Below the pieces are notes generated by a model. That model was not told the origin of the DNA and made no database searches. It saw only the letters and a program-made list of their open reading frames with translations. The translations under genes were made by a program, and so were the position numbers. A stretch of DNA of 64,000 nucleotides from Anaerovibrio lipolyticus DSM 3074 (lineage in GTDB: Bacteria > Bacillota > Negativicutes > Selenomonadales > Selenomonadaceae): positions 50,510 to 114,509 of the forward strand of contig NZ_FQYW01000012.1 in the NCBI RefSeq assembly GCF_900141865.1, in the 5' to 3' direction. Each line of letters begins with the position of its first letter. Position 1 is the stretch's first letter. Shown one piece after another: positions 9,329-18,343 of the stretch.

Positions 9329-9357
9329 TTGCCTTTGGAGGCTTCAAAAGGTATAAT
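9329..9357 (+). promoter_or_regulatory. Probable sigma-A promoter for ribF
   Basis: TTGCCT at 9329-9334 and TATAAT at 9352-9357 are separated by 17 bp, about 40 bp before the ribF start. It separates ribF from the defence block. Confidence 0.6.
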
Positions 9358-9394
9358 AAGTCTGTTGAGTAATATGATTTAGGTGATTTTTTTA

Positions 9395-10318
9395 ATGCAG
9401 ATTTTCAGTAAATTTAGTGATATAAAGACCTTCCTGAAGGGCCAGAGGACAGCTATTGCTCTTGGGACTTTTGACGGGGTTCACATTGGACATCAGAGTA
9501 TTATCCGTCAGGCCATGGGGCTGGCCAAGAAGCATGGCCTTCTTAGTGTGGTGTTTACCTTTAGTAATCATCCATTGTCCGTGGTGGCTCCTGAAAGGGT
9601 GCCGGTGCAGATAGGCGATAATATCTCCAAGGCGGCATTTCTTGAGGAAATGGGCGTGGATTTATTGCTTAATGTGGCTTTTTCCGAGAAGCTATCCAGG
9701 CAGACTCCGGAAGAATTTTTGGAACGTCTGAAGGATTGCTGTAATGCCAAATTCGTGGTTACGGGTCCTAACTTTACCTTTGGGTACAAGGGCAAGGGAA
9801 ATACCCGTATGCTGGGCCGAGTGGCCAGCTCCTATGGATTTAAGGCTGAGATTGGTGAGGCCATCCAGCTTAATGGCCGCATGGTAAGCTCCACCCGAAT
9901 TCGGGGCCTTATTGAAGAAGGGGATTTGGAGCTAACCAATGAATACCTTGGCCGACCATTTAGCTTTGGTGGCCGTGTTATTCACGGCGATCAGCGTGGA
10001 CGAACCATTGGCTTTCCTACAGCTAATCTTGCCATTCCCGACAAGCGGGCCATGCTCCCTAACGGGGCTTATGGAGTGTATGTGCTGATGAATGGTGAAA
10101 AGCACAAGGGTATTGCCAATGTGGGAAACAACCCGACCTTTGAAGGGTGTAATCGCCGTTTGGAGGTTCATGTGCTGGATTTTAAGGGAGATTTATACAA
10201 CAAGCCTCTCACAGTGCAGTTTGTAAAAAAGCTGCGGGATGAGAAAAAATTTAGCGGCATTGAGGCCTTGGTAAAACAGCTTCGTGCAGACGAAGAAAAG
10301 GCAAGACAGATTCTTTAA
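9395..10318 (+). CDS. ribF: Bifunctional riboflavin kinase / FAD synthetase
   Basis: RibF phosphorylates riboflavin to FMN and adenylylates FMN to FAD in the cytoplasm. The N-terminal nucleotidyltransferase shows GTFDGVHIGHQ (HxGH motif) and STRIRGLIEEGD. The C-terminal flavokinase shows GDQRGRTIGFPTANL and GVYV. I chose ATG 9395, which has AGGTGAT seven bases upstream; a GTG at 9383 in frame would overlap that ribosome-binding site and is less likely. The protein is 307 residues, the usual length. ribF often sits near rpsO and pnp, as here. Confidence 0.95.
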   Translation: MQIFSKFSDIKTFLKGQRTAIALGTFDGVHIGHQSIIRQAMGLAKKHGLLSVVFTFSNHPLSVVAPERVPVQIGDNISKAAFLEEMGVDLLLNVAFSEKLSRQTPEEFLERLKDCCNAKFVVTGPNFTFGYKGKGNTRMLGRVASSYGFKAEIGEAIQLNGRMVSSTRIRGLIEEGDLELTNEYLGRPFSFGGRVIHGDQRGRTIGFPTANLAIPDKRAMLPNGAYGVYVLMNGEKHKGIANVGNNPTFEGCNRRLEVHVLDFKGDLYNKPLTVQFVKKLRDEKKFSGIEALVKQLRADEEKARQIL

Positions 10319-10340
10319 AAAGGTAGTGCTTTTACATATA

Positions 10341-10961
10341 ATGGACAGACGTAGTTTTATAAAGAAGTCAGTGGGTCTGGCACTGGGGCTTAGCTTACTG
10401 TCCCTGCCCGAGTTGGCCTCCAAGGCTTCGGCGGCCACCAAGTGGGGGAAGACCCGTTTTCGTATAGAGGAAAATGATTTTTGGTTCGCTGAGGAACCAT
10501 CCAGAAGAAGAGAAACCAATAGAATAATTGTTCATCATACAGGAACATCCCAGGATCGTGATATGTCAGCGGAGCAAATCCATCGCTTGCACCGTGACAG
10601 CTTTGGCTGGGCTGGTATAGGATATCATTACGTCATCAGAAAAAATGGCACCATTGAACGGGGCCGCGGATGGAATATGATAGGTGCCCATGCCAGTGGC
10701 AATAACAGCGATTCTGTGGGAATTTGTGTAGCCGGCAATTTCAACGTTGGTTCACCAACGGACGCCCAGATAAGATCTTTAACGAATCTCTTAACAACTC
10801 TTTGTGGTGTATATAATCTTATTCCTGATGAAATGGGAGTAATTGGGCATAGGGATGTCAATTCCACCTCCTGCCCGGGAGATATGCTTTACGCTATGCT
10901 GCCACAGGTGCGTAAGCGGGTAATGAAAAATATGGGGCTGGATTTACCAGAGGATGAATAA
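10341..10961 (+). CDS. N-acetylmuramoyl-L-alanine amidase with Tat signal
   Basis: The protein (206 residues) starts MDRRSFIKKSVGLALG, a twin-arginine signal with a hydrophobic stretch and an ASAA cleavage region near residue 33, so it is probably exported folded. An Amidase_2 domain follows, with zinc-ligand motifs IIVHHTG, GHRDV and SCPGD. It would cleave the amide bond between muramic acid and L-alanine in peptidoglycan. The frame extends further upstream to 10284, but ATG 10341 places the RR motif at the terminus and avoids overlapping ribF. A single-domain enzyme without SH3 or LysM repeats. Confidence 0.88.
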   Translation: MDRRSFIKKSVGLALGLSLLSLPELASKASAATKWGKTRFRIEENDFWFAEEPSRRRETNRIIVHHTGTSQDRDMSAEQIHRLHRDSFGWAGIGYHYVIRKNGTIERGRGWNMIGAHASGNNSDSVGICVAGNFNVGSPTDAQIRSLTNLLTTLCGVYNLIPDEMGVIGHRDVNSTSCPGDMLYAMLPQVRKRVMKNMGLDLPEDE

Positions 10962-10968
10962 ATTATCC

Positions 10969-10997
10969 TTTACAAAGTAATAGGCCTATAGTATAAT
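10969..10997 (+). promoter_or_regulatory. Sigma-A promoter for rpsO
   Basis: TTTACA (10969-10974), 17-bp spacer, TATAAT (10992-10997). This leaves an untranslated leader of about 100 nt before rpsO. Confidence 0.75.
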
Positions 10998-11010
10998 TCT
11001 AAAAGTGTTC

Positions 11011-11091
11011 GCTAAGGACATAATATTTATCCCTTGCTAAGACATGGACGACTCCGACCTTGCCTCAGCTTGTGGAACTTTTAAACAATAG
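11011..11091 (+). promoter_or_regulatory. Candidate structured leader of rpsO
   Basis: The leader holds a hairpin GCTAAGG/CCTTGC (11011-11037, one bulge) and a repeated GCTAAG-(G)ACAT at 11011 and 11036. S15 commonly binds its own leader to repress translation, so an autoregulatory site is plausible. I could not fit it to a published S15 motif. A 15-codon frame (11044-11091) also exists but has no ribosome-binding site. Confidence 0.35.
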
Positions 11092-11103
11092 GAGGAATTT
11101 TCA

Positions 11104-11370
11104 ATGTTAACTAACGAAGCAAAGCAGGAAATCATGCAGAAGTATGCAGTTCATGAGGGCGACACTGGATCCCCAGAGGTTCAGATTGCTGTTCTCACTG
11201 CTCGTATTTCTTACCTCACTGAGCATCTCAAGGAGCACAAGAAGGATCATCATTCCCGTCGCGGTCTTCTGAAGATGGTTGGTCATCGTCGTCGCCTGCT
11301 GGCATACCTGAACAAGAAGGATATCGAGCGTTATCGTGCAATCGTATCCAAGCTTGGTCTCCGTAAGTAA
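11104..11370 (+). CDS. rpsO: 30S ribosomal protein S15
   Basis: The 88-residue sequence is a full-length S15, with the conserved GDTGSPEVQ and [18 protein letters not shown] segments and the terminal [24 protein letters not shown] ending. S15 binds 16S rRNA early in assembly of the 30S platform. Codons are strongly biased to those of highly expressed genes. AGGAGG sits six to eleven bases before ATG 11104. Order rpsO-pnp is conserved widely; here a terminator and a separate promoter lie between them. Confidence 0.98.
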   Translation: MLTNEAKQEIMQKYAVHEGDTGSPEVQIAVLTARISYLTEHLKEHKKDHHSRRGLLKMVGHRRRLLAYLNKKDIERYRAIVSKLGLRK

Positions 11371-11393
11371 TTTAATATTAGTTTCGGACCTGA

Positions 11394-11419
11394 GGGACTC
11401 CATTTTGGGGTCCCTTTTT
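11394..11419 (+). terminator. Intrinsic terminator after rpsO
   Basis: Eight-pair stem GGGACTCC/GGGGTCCC with ATTTT loop followed by TTTTTG. Confidence 0.85.
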
Positions 11420-11465
11420 GCTTAGGGAAAAACTAAAAATTAAGTAGCTATTTTTGTCAACAATA

Positions 11466-11474
11466 TGTTATACT
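11466..11474 (+). promoter_or_regulatory. Possible extended -10 promoter for pnp
   Basis: TGTTATACT fits an extended -10 (TG-N-TATACT). No good -35 lies 17 bp upstream, although a TTGTCA occurs closer, at 11454. It is positioned correctly for pnp. Confidence 0.4.
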
Positions 11475-11519
11475 ATCAAGGTTAAAAGGTATAAAGAAGA
11501 TTATAGGAGGAAAAACTTA

Positions 11520-13589
11520 ATGCAGAGTTTTGAGATGCAGTTAGGCGGCCGCACATTTACTGTTGAGACCGGAAAAATGGCTAAGCAGGCAAATGGTGCT
11601 GTTTTGGTGCGCTATGGTGAGACTGTTGTTTTGGTTACAGCTACGGCTTCTGATGAGCCAAGAGAGGGTGTTGATTTCTTCCCTCTGACTGTAGATTATG
11701 AAGAAAAGATGTACGCCGTTGGTAAGATTCCAGGCGGTTTTATAAAGAGAGAGGGGCGTCCAGGGGAGTCTGCTATTCTTTGCAGCCGTCTCATTGACCG
11801 TCCTATCCGTCCTCTGTTCCCAGAGGGCTATCGTAATGATGTTCAGATTGTAGCTACAGTTATGTCTGTAGAGCATGACAACGCTCCAGAGATTGCGGCT
11901 ATGATTGGTGCATCCTGTGCTCTGACAATTTCCGATATTCCTTTCCTTGGTCCAATAGCTGGTGTTCGTGTTGGTCGCGTTGATGGACAGTTTATTATCA
12001 ACCCTAATGTTGAGCAGCGTGAGGTTTCTGACCTTAATCTGACCATTGCCGGCTCCCGTGATGCGGTAATGATGGTTGAGGCTGGTGCCAATGAGCTTCC
12101 GGAAGAAGTTATTTTGGAGGCTATCCTCTTTGGTCATGAGGAAATCAAGAAGATCGTTGCTTTCCAGGATGAGATTCAGAAGGCTTGTGGCAAGGAGAAG
12201 CGTGAGGTTAAGCTCTTTGCTGTTCCGGAGGAGCTGGAAACGGCTATTCGTGAGTACGCTACTGATAAGCTGGATCAGGCTGTCCGTAACCCTGATAAGC
12301 TGGCTCGTGATGAGGATATTTCCAATGTTAAGGCTGAAGCTATGGAGCATTTCCTTGAGCTTTATCCTGATGCCATCAAGGAAATTCCATATATGCTTCA
12401 CAAAATCGTTAAGGAAATCGTACGCCGTATGATTACCAAGGAGAAGATTCGTCCAGACGGTCGTGAGGTTGAGGAGGTTCGTCCTGTAAGCTGTGAAGTT
12501 GGCATTTTGCCTCGTCCACATGGTTCTGGCCTCTTTACCCGTGGTCAGACCCAGGTTCTCACAGTTACTACCTTGGGTTCTCTTGGTGATGAGCAGGTTC
12601 TTGACGGCCTCGGCGTTGAGACTTCCAAGCACTACATTCATCAGTACAACTTCCCTGGCTATTCTGTAGGTGAGGCTCGTCCTGTTCGTGGTCCTGGACG
12701 TCGTGAAATCGGTCATGGCGCTTTGGCTGAGAGAGCTTTGGTTCCGGTTATTCCTTCCATTGAGGAATTCCCATATACTATTCGCATGGTATCCGAGATT
12801 TTGGAGTCCAACGGCTCCAGCTCTATGGGTTCCGTTTGCGGCAGCACCCTTTCTCTGATGCACGCAGGTGTTCCTATTAAGCGTCCTGTATCCGGTGTGG
12901 CTATGGGTCTGGTTAAGGATGGGGATGATTACACTATTCTCACCGATATTCAGGGTATGGAAGATGCTCTGGGCGATATGGACTTTAAGGTTGCTGGTAC
13001 TACTGAGGGCGTAACTGCAATTCAGATGGATATCAAGATTAAGGGCATCTCCCGTGAGATTCTTTCCGCTGCTCTTGCACAGGCAAAGCGCGGTCGTGCC
13101 TTTATTCTCGGCAAGATGCTGGAGTGCATTGCTGAGCCTAACAAGGAGCTGAGCAAGTATGCTCCTCGCGTAACCACTATGCAGATTAAGCCAGACAAGA
13201 TTCGTGAGGTTATTGGACCTGGCGGAAAGGTAATCAAGAAGATTATCGAGGACTGCGGTGTTCAGATTGATATTGATGATGACGGTACCGTTCGCATTTC
13301 TGCTACCAGCGTTGAGGCTTCTGAGGCAGCTATTGCCTGCATCAACGAAATCGTCAAGGAAGTAGAGGTAGGCGAGGTATATAAGGGTAAGGTTACCCGT
13401 ATTATGAATTTCGGTGCCTTTGTAGAGCTGTTGCCAGGCCGTGAGGGCCTGTGCCACATTTCTCAGCTTGACAAGAAGCGCGTTGAGAAGGTTGAAGATG
13501 TTGTCAACGTTGGCGATGAGCTGGAAGTTAAGGTAACTGAGATTGACCAGAAGGGCCGTGTAAACGTATCCCATAAGGTTCTCCTGTAA
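11520..13589 (+). CDS. pnp: Polyribonucleotide nucleotidyltransferase (PNPase)
   Basis: PNPase degrades RNA 3'-5' by phosphorolysis as a ring trimer. The 689-residue chain has two RNase PH domains (about 1-210 and 310-540, the second with [18 protein letters not shown]), a KH domain with [12 protein letters not shown], and a C-terminal S1 domain with [18 protein letters not shown] chose ATG 11520, preceded by TAGGAGG; the frame is open further upstream but without a ribosome site. Strong codon bias indicates high expression and creates a 677-codon open frame on the opposite strand that is not a gene. Confidence 0.98.
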   Translation: MQSFEMQLGGRTFTVETGKMAKQANGAVLVRYGETVVLVTATASDEPREGVDFFPLTVDYEEKMYAVGKIPGGFIKREGRPGESAILCSRLIDRPIRPLFPEGYRNDVQIVATVMSVEHDNAPEIAAMIGASCALTISDIPFLGPIAGVRVGRVDGQFIINPNVEQREVSDLNLTIAGSRDAVMMVEAGANELPEEVILEAILFGHEEIKKIVAFQDEIQKACGKEKREVKLFAVPEELETAIREYATDKLDQAVRNPDKLARDEDISNVKAEAMEHFLELYPDAIKEIPYMLHKIVKEIVRRMITKEKIRPDGREVEEVRPVSCEVGILPRPHGSGLFTRGQTQVLTVTTLGSLGDEQVLDGLGVETSKHYIHQYNFPGYSVGEARPVRGPGRREIGHGALAERALVPVIPSIEEFPYTIRMVSEILESNGSSSMGSVCGSTLSLMHAGVPIKRPVSGVAMGLVKDGDDYTILTDIQGMEDALGDMDFKVAGTTEGVTAIQMDIKIKGISREILSAALAQAKRGRAFILGKMLECIAEPNKELSKYAPRVTTMQIKPDKIREVIGPGGKVIKKIIEDCGVQIDIDDDGTVRISATSVEASEAAIACINEIVKEVEVGEVYKGKVTRIMNFGAFVELLPGREGLCHISQLDKKRVEKVEDVVNVGDELEVKVTEIDQKGRVNVSHKVLL

Positions 13590-13596
13590 AATATTT

Positions 13597-13640
13597 ATGC
13601 CCGCTTTGCTTTTGGTGAGGCGGGCATTATCTTATTTTTT
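13597..13640 (+). terminator. Intrinsic terminator after pnp
   Basis: Perfect 8-bp stem ATGCCCGC/GCGGGCAT (13597-13604, 13620-13627) followed by a T-rich tract to 13640. It ends just before the ribosome-binding site of the next gene. Confidence 0.8.
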
Positions 13641-13652
13641 GGAGTTTTAGAT

Positions 13653-14981
13653 ATGAGAGAAAGAAAGAAGACAGTTTCCGAGCTGTTACGAAGATACTTG
13701 CTTTATACTTTGGGTATTATTCTGATGGCTTGCGGTATAGCTGTTCTGATTAAGGCGGAAATGGGCGTGGCCCCTATGGTTACCATGCCTTATACTATAT
13801 GGTTAATTGCAGATGTATTTACAGTAGGAGCCTGGATAGGTCTGTTTAATTTTGCCGGTCTTATGGGTCAGCTTATTATTCGCAGAGGGCGGGTAAAGAA
13901 AAAGGCAGTGATAATGCAAATTATCACGGCTTTGGCTCTGGGAATATTTACGGATATGGCCCTAAATACCCTGGCTGGCTTTAATCCTATGTCCCATTCC
14001 AGCAGAGCTGTTACCTGCTTTTTCAGCAGTGTACTGATGGCCAGCAGCCTTTATTGCTGCGTAATATCCAGTGTGGCCTTACTGCCGATAGATTCTCTGC
14101 TGAGACTTTTGGGGGCAATTTACCATAAGAAATTTTCCACCATGAGATGGATTTCTGACATAACCCTGTCTCTGTTCTCCGCTGTTTTGGGCCTTGTGTT
14201 TTTGGGTAATCTTGGAGGCGTCCGTGAAGGAACCCTTATCGTGGCCGTATTCACTGGCGTTATTCTAAAGCTGCTCATGAAATATCTGCGTTGGTTTACT
14301 TACATTTTGTTGCCGGAGAATCGTGTAGATGATATTTCCTCTGTTATTGATGATGATATTAACGAGAAGCATTTTGTACTGACTGTATCCCATGAATATG
14401 GCAGTGGTGGGCATTCTATAGCAAGACGTATTGCTCACGAGCTAAATCTTCCTTATTATGATAGTGATATTATCCAGATGGCTGCAGAGGATAGTGAATT
14501 TGCATATAAATATCTGGAGGAACACGGTGACAAGGTTACTTCCAATGCCCTATACAGCTTGTACGAATGGTATACCTCTGCCTATGACAAGGATGAGGAG
14601 CTTACACAGGAGCAGGTGTATAAAATTGAGGCCCAGGTTATCCAGGAAATTGCTTCCAAGGATTCATGCGTTATTGTGGGGCGCCTGGCCAACTATGTGT
14701 TGCAGAATCATAAAAATTCTTTGCACATTTTCATTACTGCTGACGAGATTGAACGGACCAAACGTGTTATGCGCAAGGCAAAAATTGATCATCAGCAGGC
14801 AGTGGAACAGATAAAGAAGCACGCCAAGCTGAGAGAGGAACATTGTCGTAAATTTTCTGATGCTCAATATGGTATTGGCGCCAGCTATGATATTACAATC
14901 AAGTCCAGTAAATACGGTGTGGATAGAACAGCTGCTATTCTGCTTCAGCTGATTAAAGAGTTTAGGCTCATCCAATTTTAA
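13653..14981 (+). CDS. Membrane YczE-like domain fused to cytidylate-kinase-like domain
   Basis: The 442-residue protein has two unlike halves. Residues about 15-220 form five or six membrane helices in the manner of YczE/YitT integral membrane proteins, starting YTLGIILMACGIAVLIKAEMG. Residues about 230-440 match the cytidylate-kinase-like family: VSHEYGSGGHSIARRIA with a P-loop at 250-255, YDSDIIQMAAE, CVIVGRLANYVL and an R-rich lid. The reading frame is continuous, so this is a real fusion and not two adjacent genes. The kinase half would face the cytoplasm; its substrate is unknown. It has its own ribosome-binding site (GGAG) after the pnp terminator and precedes an Rrf2 regulator by 19 bp. 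Confidence 0.78.
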   Translation: MRERKKTVSELLRRYLLYTLGIILMACGIAVLIKAEMGVAPMVTMPYTIWLIADVFTVGAWIGLFNFAGLMGQLIIRRGRVKKKAVIMQIITALALGIFTDMALNTLAGFNPMSHSSRAVTCFFSSVLMASSLYCCVISSVALLPIDSLLRLLGAIYHKKFSTMRWISDITLSLFSAVLGLVFLGNLGGVREGTLIVAVFTGVILKLLMKYLRWFTYILLPENRVDDISSVIDDDINEKHFVLTVSHEYGSGGHSIARRIAHELNLPYYDSDIIQMAAEDSEFAYKYLEEHGDKVTSNALYSLYEWYTSAYDKDEELTQEQVYKIEAQVIQEIASKDSCVIVGRLANYVLQNHKNSLHIFITADEIERTKRVMRKAKIDHQQAVEQIKKHAKLREEHCRKFSDAQYGIGASYDITIKSSKYGVDRTAAILLQLIKEFRLIQF

Positions 14982-15000
14982 GTATGTTTGAGGTGATTAT

Positions 15001-15405
15001 ATGAGATTATCGAGTAAGGGCCGTTATGGTGTAATTGCTATGCACGAATTAGCTATGGCGTATGGTAAGGGCTCCATTACGGTTAAGACTATTGCCGAGA
15101 ATCAGGGCATCTCTGACAATTACCTGGAACAGCTTATGGGGGCATTGAAGAAAGCTGGCTTTGTAAAAAGCGTTCGTGGTGCCCAGGGTGGCTATATGCT
15201 GGCCAAGGCTCCAGAGGATATAACCATAGGTGAGATTATTGTCACTATGGAGGGGCCTGTTATTTTTGCCGACTGTATGCTGGCTCCCTGTGAAAAGGCA
15301 GAGGGCTGTGGTCGCAGAAATGTTTGGTCGCATATAAGTGATAAGGTAAATGATGTGCTTAACTCCATAACTTTGGCTGACCTTGTAAGGGAAAGCAATG
15401 GGTAA
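15001..15405 (+). CDS. Rrf2-family transcriptional regulator, IscR-like
   Basis: The 134-residue protein starts MRLSSKGRYGV, the usual Rrf2 opening, followed by a winged helix with ISDNYLEQLMGALKKAGFVKSVRG as recognition region. Cysteines at 92, 97 and 103 (C-x4-C-x5-C) are in the place of the IscR [2Fe-2S] ligands, whose usual spacing is C-x5-C-x5-C. It probably senses iron-sulfur status or redox stress and represses an iron-sulfur or cysteine operon, but no isc/suf genes are here. GAGGTGAT precedes the ATG. A terminator follows, so it ends a transcription unit. Confidence 0.88.
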   Translation: MRLSSKGRYGVIAMHELAMAYGKGSITVKTIAENQGISDNYLEQLMGALKKAGFVKSVRGAQGGYMLAKAPEDITIGEIIVTMEGPVIFADCMLAPCEKAEGCGRRNVWSHISDKVNDVLNSITLADLVRESNG

Positions 15406-15417
15406 ATATTACAATTG

Positions 15418-15457
15418 GGACTCGCATTGTCAATGCGGGTCCGTTTCTTTATTTTTG
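15418..15457 (+). terminator. Intrinsic terminator after the Rrf2 gene
   Basis: Eleven-pair stem GGACTCGCATT/AATGCGGGTCC with a 3-base loop (15418-15442), followed by a T-rich stretch. Confidence 0.85.
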
Positions 15458-15486
15458 TTTATTTTCAAAAAATAGAATTGTTGCTA

Positions 15487-15515
15487 TTGAGTATAAAAAC
15501 TTAACCATGTATAAT
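15487..15515 (+). promoter_or_regulatory. Sigma-A promoter for rodZ and following genes
   Basis: TTGAGT (15487-15492), 17-bp spacer, TATAAT (15510-15515), 31 bp before rodZ. Confidence 0.7.
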
Positions 15516-15546
15516 ATAGTAGAGTTTTTGTGTAGGAGGTTAGAAC

Positions 15547-16398
15547 ATGCTGGGAGATATTCTTAGGAGAGAACGAGAAAAGCAAGGACTAACGATTAAA
15601 GATATCGAGAATGAGACCAGTATCAGGTCTTTATATATTGAAGCAATAGAGAAGGGTGACTATGATCACCTGCCAAGTGATGTATATACAAAGGGCTTTA
15701 TACGCAATTATGCCAAGGCCCTGAATATGGACAGTGCTCCATTATTACAGCAGTTTAATTCCGAGAGAAATATTGATGTTCCTGTTCAGCCAGTTGACCA
15801 GCGCCCTCAGGAGACTTACTATGATGATGTGCCACAGCGCACCATTACTGTAAAATCTTCTTCATATTCTGCTTCTGGCAGCGAGGGGGGCAATCTATTT
15901 TCTTCCGGCAATGATTATCGTGAGCGCACCGAGGAAAAGGGTGGCTCCAGAAAATTCATGATTCTTCTGGCTATGATGGTTGTGTTCTTGGGCGGTGTAT
16001 ATTATGCCTTCAGTGACGACCCGGCTCAGGAGAAGTCAAAGCCTACTGTAAAGACAGAAAAGGTTGTGGACAAGAAGCAGGAGCAACCACCTGTTGTTGA
16101 AAAGAAGTATGATTCCGTTGAGGTTTCTGCCAAGTTTACCGATCCATGCTGGATTTCAGTTAAGATTGACGGCAAGGAAGTATTTGAAGGCACTGTGGAT
16201 AGTGGCAAGGAGATGTCCTGGAAGGGTAATGACAAGGTTGAGCTTATTGCTGGTAATGCCGGAGCTATCGAGCTTACTTGGAACGGAAAGAGTCTGGGTG
16301 TTCTTGGTAGCAAGGGACAGGTCGTGGAGCGCCTTATGACCAAGGAGAGTGATGGTGCCAAGGCTGATACTTCTAAGTCAAATAAGAGTGCCAAATAA
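15547..16398 (+). CDS. rodZ: RodZ-like cytoskeletal/helix-turn-helix membrane protein
   Basis: The 283-residue protein has an N-terminal helix-turn-helix (LRREREKQGLTIKDIENET, then YTKGFIRNYAKAL) typical of RodZ, one membrane helix at about 137-156, a Lys/Glu-rich linker and a C-terminal DUF4115 domain (about 183-266). RodZ links MreB filaments to the envelope and supports rod shape. AGGAGG precedes ATG 15547. In many Bacillota rodZ neighbours ymfM/pgsA genes; here it heads a run of radical-SAM genes and nrdR. Confidence 0.88.
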   Translation: MLGDILRREREKQGLTIKDIENETSIRSLYIEAIEKGDYDHLPSDVYTKGFIRNYAKALNMDSAPLLQQFNSERNIDVPVQPVDQRPQETYYDDVPQRTITVKSSSYSASGSEGGNLFSSGNDYRERTEEKGGSRKFMILLAMMVVFLGGVYYAFSDDPAQEKSKPTVKTEKVVDKKQEQPPVVEKKYDSVEVSAKFTDPCWISVKIDGKEVFEGTVDSGKEMSWKGNDKVELIAGNAGAIELTWNGKSLGVLGSKGQVVERLMTKESDGAKADTSKSNKSAK

Positions 16399-16423
16399 TT
16401 CAAGTTGTTGATGGTGTGATTTA

Positions 16424-18343
16424 ATGAGCTTTTTACCAATATCAAAAGAGGATATGGAAATTCGGGGCTGGCAACAGCTGGATTTTGTCTTTGTATCTGG
16501 TGATGCCTATGTGGATGATCCCAGCTTTGGCCCGGCCATATTATGTCGTCTGTTGGAAAAGCATGGATATAAGGTGGGGATTATCCCACAGCCGGATTGG
16601 CACAATATCAAAGATTTTGCCCGCCTTGGGAAACCTAGGCTGGGCTTTCTTGTTTCAAGTGGAAACCTGGATTCACAGCTGAATAGATTTACTGCGGCCA
16701 AAAAGGTTCGCCATCAGGATGCCTATTCTCCTGGAGGTAAGGCTGGTCATCGCCCGGAAAGGGCTGTGGTGGTGTATACCCAGATGCTGAGAAGGTGCTG
16801 GGGAAATGAGGTTCCGATTATTATTGGTGGCATTGAAGCCAGCCTTAGGCGTTTTGCCCATTATGATTACTGGGGGGATCAGATTTGCCAGTCAATTTTG
16901 GCGGAGAGCGGTGCTGACATTCTGGTATATGGCATGGGTGAAAAACAGCTTATAGATATAGCTGCACAGCTCCATCAAGGCGTTGAAATACAGAATATTC
17001 AGGATGTTCAGGGTACCTGCTTTAGGGTGCCCAATTTTGACTATATTTGGGATTTTACGCCAATTCCTTCCTATGACGAGGTTAGAGAAAGCAAGGAGAA
17101 GTTTGCTGAGGCATTTAAAACCGAGTATTTGGAGCAGGATGCTTTTAGAGGCAAAAAGCTGGCCCAGCAGAATGGTGATTGGTGTATTGTTCAGAATCCA
17201 CCAGCCATGCCTCTTTCTGTGGAGGAAATGGACGAAATATATGATTTGCCCTATGAGCGCAGATGGCACCCTATTTACGACAAGGACGGGGGAGTTCCAG
17301 CCTATGCAGAGGTTAAATTCAGCATTACGGCCCATAGGGGGTGTTTTGGTGGCTGCAATTTCTGTGCTATTATTTCCCATCAGGGCAGAATTATTCAGCG
17401 TCGCAGTGATGAATCCATTATTCGCGAGGCTGAAATACTTACAAAATTGCCGGATTTCAAGGGATATATCCATGATTTAGGTGGTCCTACCGCCAATTTT
17501 CATCGCACCTCCTGTGATATGCAGCTGGAGCGGGGCACCTGTCATGGAAAGCAGTGCCTGTCCCCTGATGTGTGCCATAACCTTATTGTGGATCATAGTG
17601 GATATATGGAGCTGCTTCGTAAAGTCAGGGAAATTCCGGGTATCAAGAAGGTATTTATCCGCTCTGGGATACGCTTTGACTATTTGATGCTGGCCAAGGA
17701 TGATTTTTTGCAGGAGCTCTGCGAACATCATATAAGTGGTCAGCTAAAGATTGCTCCTGAACATATATCTGACAGAGTTACCCGTATTATGGGGAAATCC
17801 TCCCGCAATATCTATGTGCGGTTTGTGGAGCGTTTTAATCGCATGAATAAAAAACTGGGTAAAAAACAGTTTTTGGTGCCCTATTTCATGTCCAGTCACC
17901 CTGGCTGTACACTGGAGGATGCCATTGAGCTGGCGGTGTTTATCAAGGAAATGGGATATCATCCGGAGCAGGTTCAGGACTTTATTCCAACTCCTGGCAC
18001 CCTTTCTACCTGTATGTGGTACAGCGGCATAAATCCTATGACCGGAGAAAGGGTGTATAGTGCTAAAAAGCCTGAGGACAAGGCTATGCAGCGGGCATTG
18101 ATGCAATACTGGCTTCCAAGAAATTATGACCTTGTCAAGAAGGCCTTGGAAAGGGCAAAGCGGTTTGACCTCATTGGCTATGGCCCAGATTGTCTTATTC
18201 GTCCTGAAAAGGGCGGTAAAGCTGTATCTCATAAGGATACAATCCATAAAGGCACATTTCATAAAGAGAACAGAAATAGGAACAGCAATAAAACAAGCAA
18301 TAAAAATGGTAATTCACGTAAGGTTAGAAGGAAGGTGCAGTAA
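16424..18343 (+). CDS. YgiQ-family radical SAM protein
   Basis: The 639-residue protein is a full-length YgiQ: an N-terminal domain beginning near LDFVFVSGDAYVDDPSFG, then the radical-SAM CxxxCxxC motif RGCFGGCNFC with Cys307, 311 and 314, and a C-terminal VQDFIPTPGT segment. A further cysteine group (CDMQLERGTCHGKQCLSPDVC) is typical of the family. It should bind a [4Fe-4S] cluster and cleave S-adenosylmethionine; the physiological substrate is not known. The last 40 residues are a Lys/Asn-rich low-complexity tail. Its stop overlaps the nrdR start (TAATG). Confidence 0.92.
   Translation: MSFLPISKEDMEIRGWQQLDFVFVSGDAYVDDPSFGPAILCRLLEKHGYKVGIIPQPDWHNIKDFARLGKPRLGFLVSSGNLDSQLNRFTAAKKVRHQDAYSPGGKAGHRPERAVVVYTQMLRRCWGNEVPIIIGGIEASLRRFAHYDYWGDQICQSILAESGADILVYGMGEKQLIDIAAQLHQGVEIQNIQDVQGTCFRVPNFDYIWDFTPIPSYDEVRESKEKFAEAFKTEYLEQDAFRGKKLAQQNGDWCIVQNPPAMPLSVEEMDEIYDLPYERRWHPIYDKDGGVPAYAEVKFSITAHRGCFGGCNFCAIISHQGRIIQRRSDESIIREAEILTKLPDFKGYIHDLGGPTANFHRTSCDMQLERGTCHGKQCLSPDVCHNLIVDHSGYMELLRKVREIPGIKKVFIRSGIRFDYLMLAKDDFLQELCEHHISGQLKIAPEHISDRVTRIMGKSSRNIYVRFVERFNRMNKKLGKKQFLVPYFMSSHPGCTLEDAIELAVFIKEMGYHPEQVQDFIPTPGTLSTCMWYSGINPMTGERVYSAKKPEDKAMQRALMQYWLPRNYDLVKKALERAKRFDLIGYGPDCLIRPEKGGKAVSHKDTIHKGTFHKENRNRNSNKTSNKNGNSRKVRRKVQ

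Noticed and set aside
11044..11091. A 15-codon leader peptide before rpsO
   Set aside because: No ribosome-binding site upstream of its ATG, and its sequence has no run of regulatory codons.
11541..13574. A 677-codon open frame on the minus strand opposite pnp
   Set aside because: It is a by-product of the strong codon bias of pnp. Its translation is Asn/Leu/Thr-rich with no motif and no ribosome-binding site.
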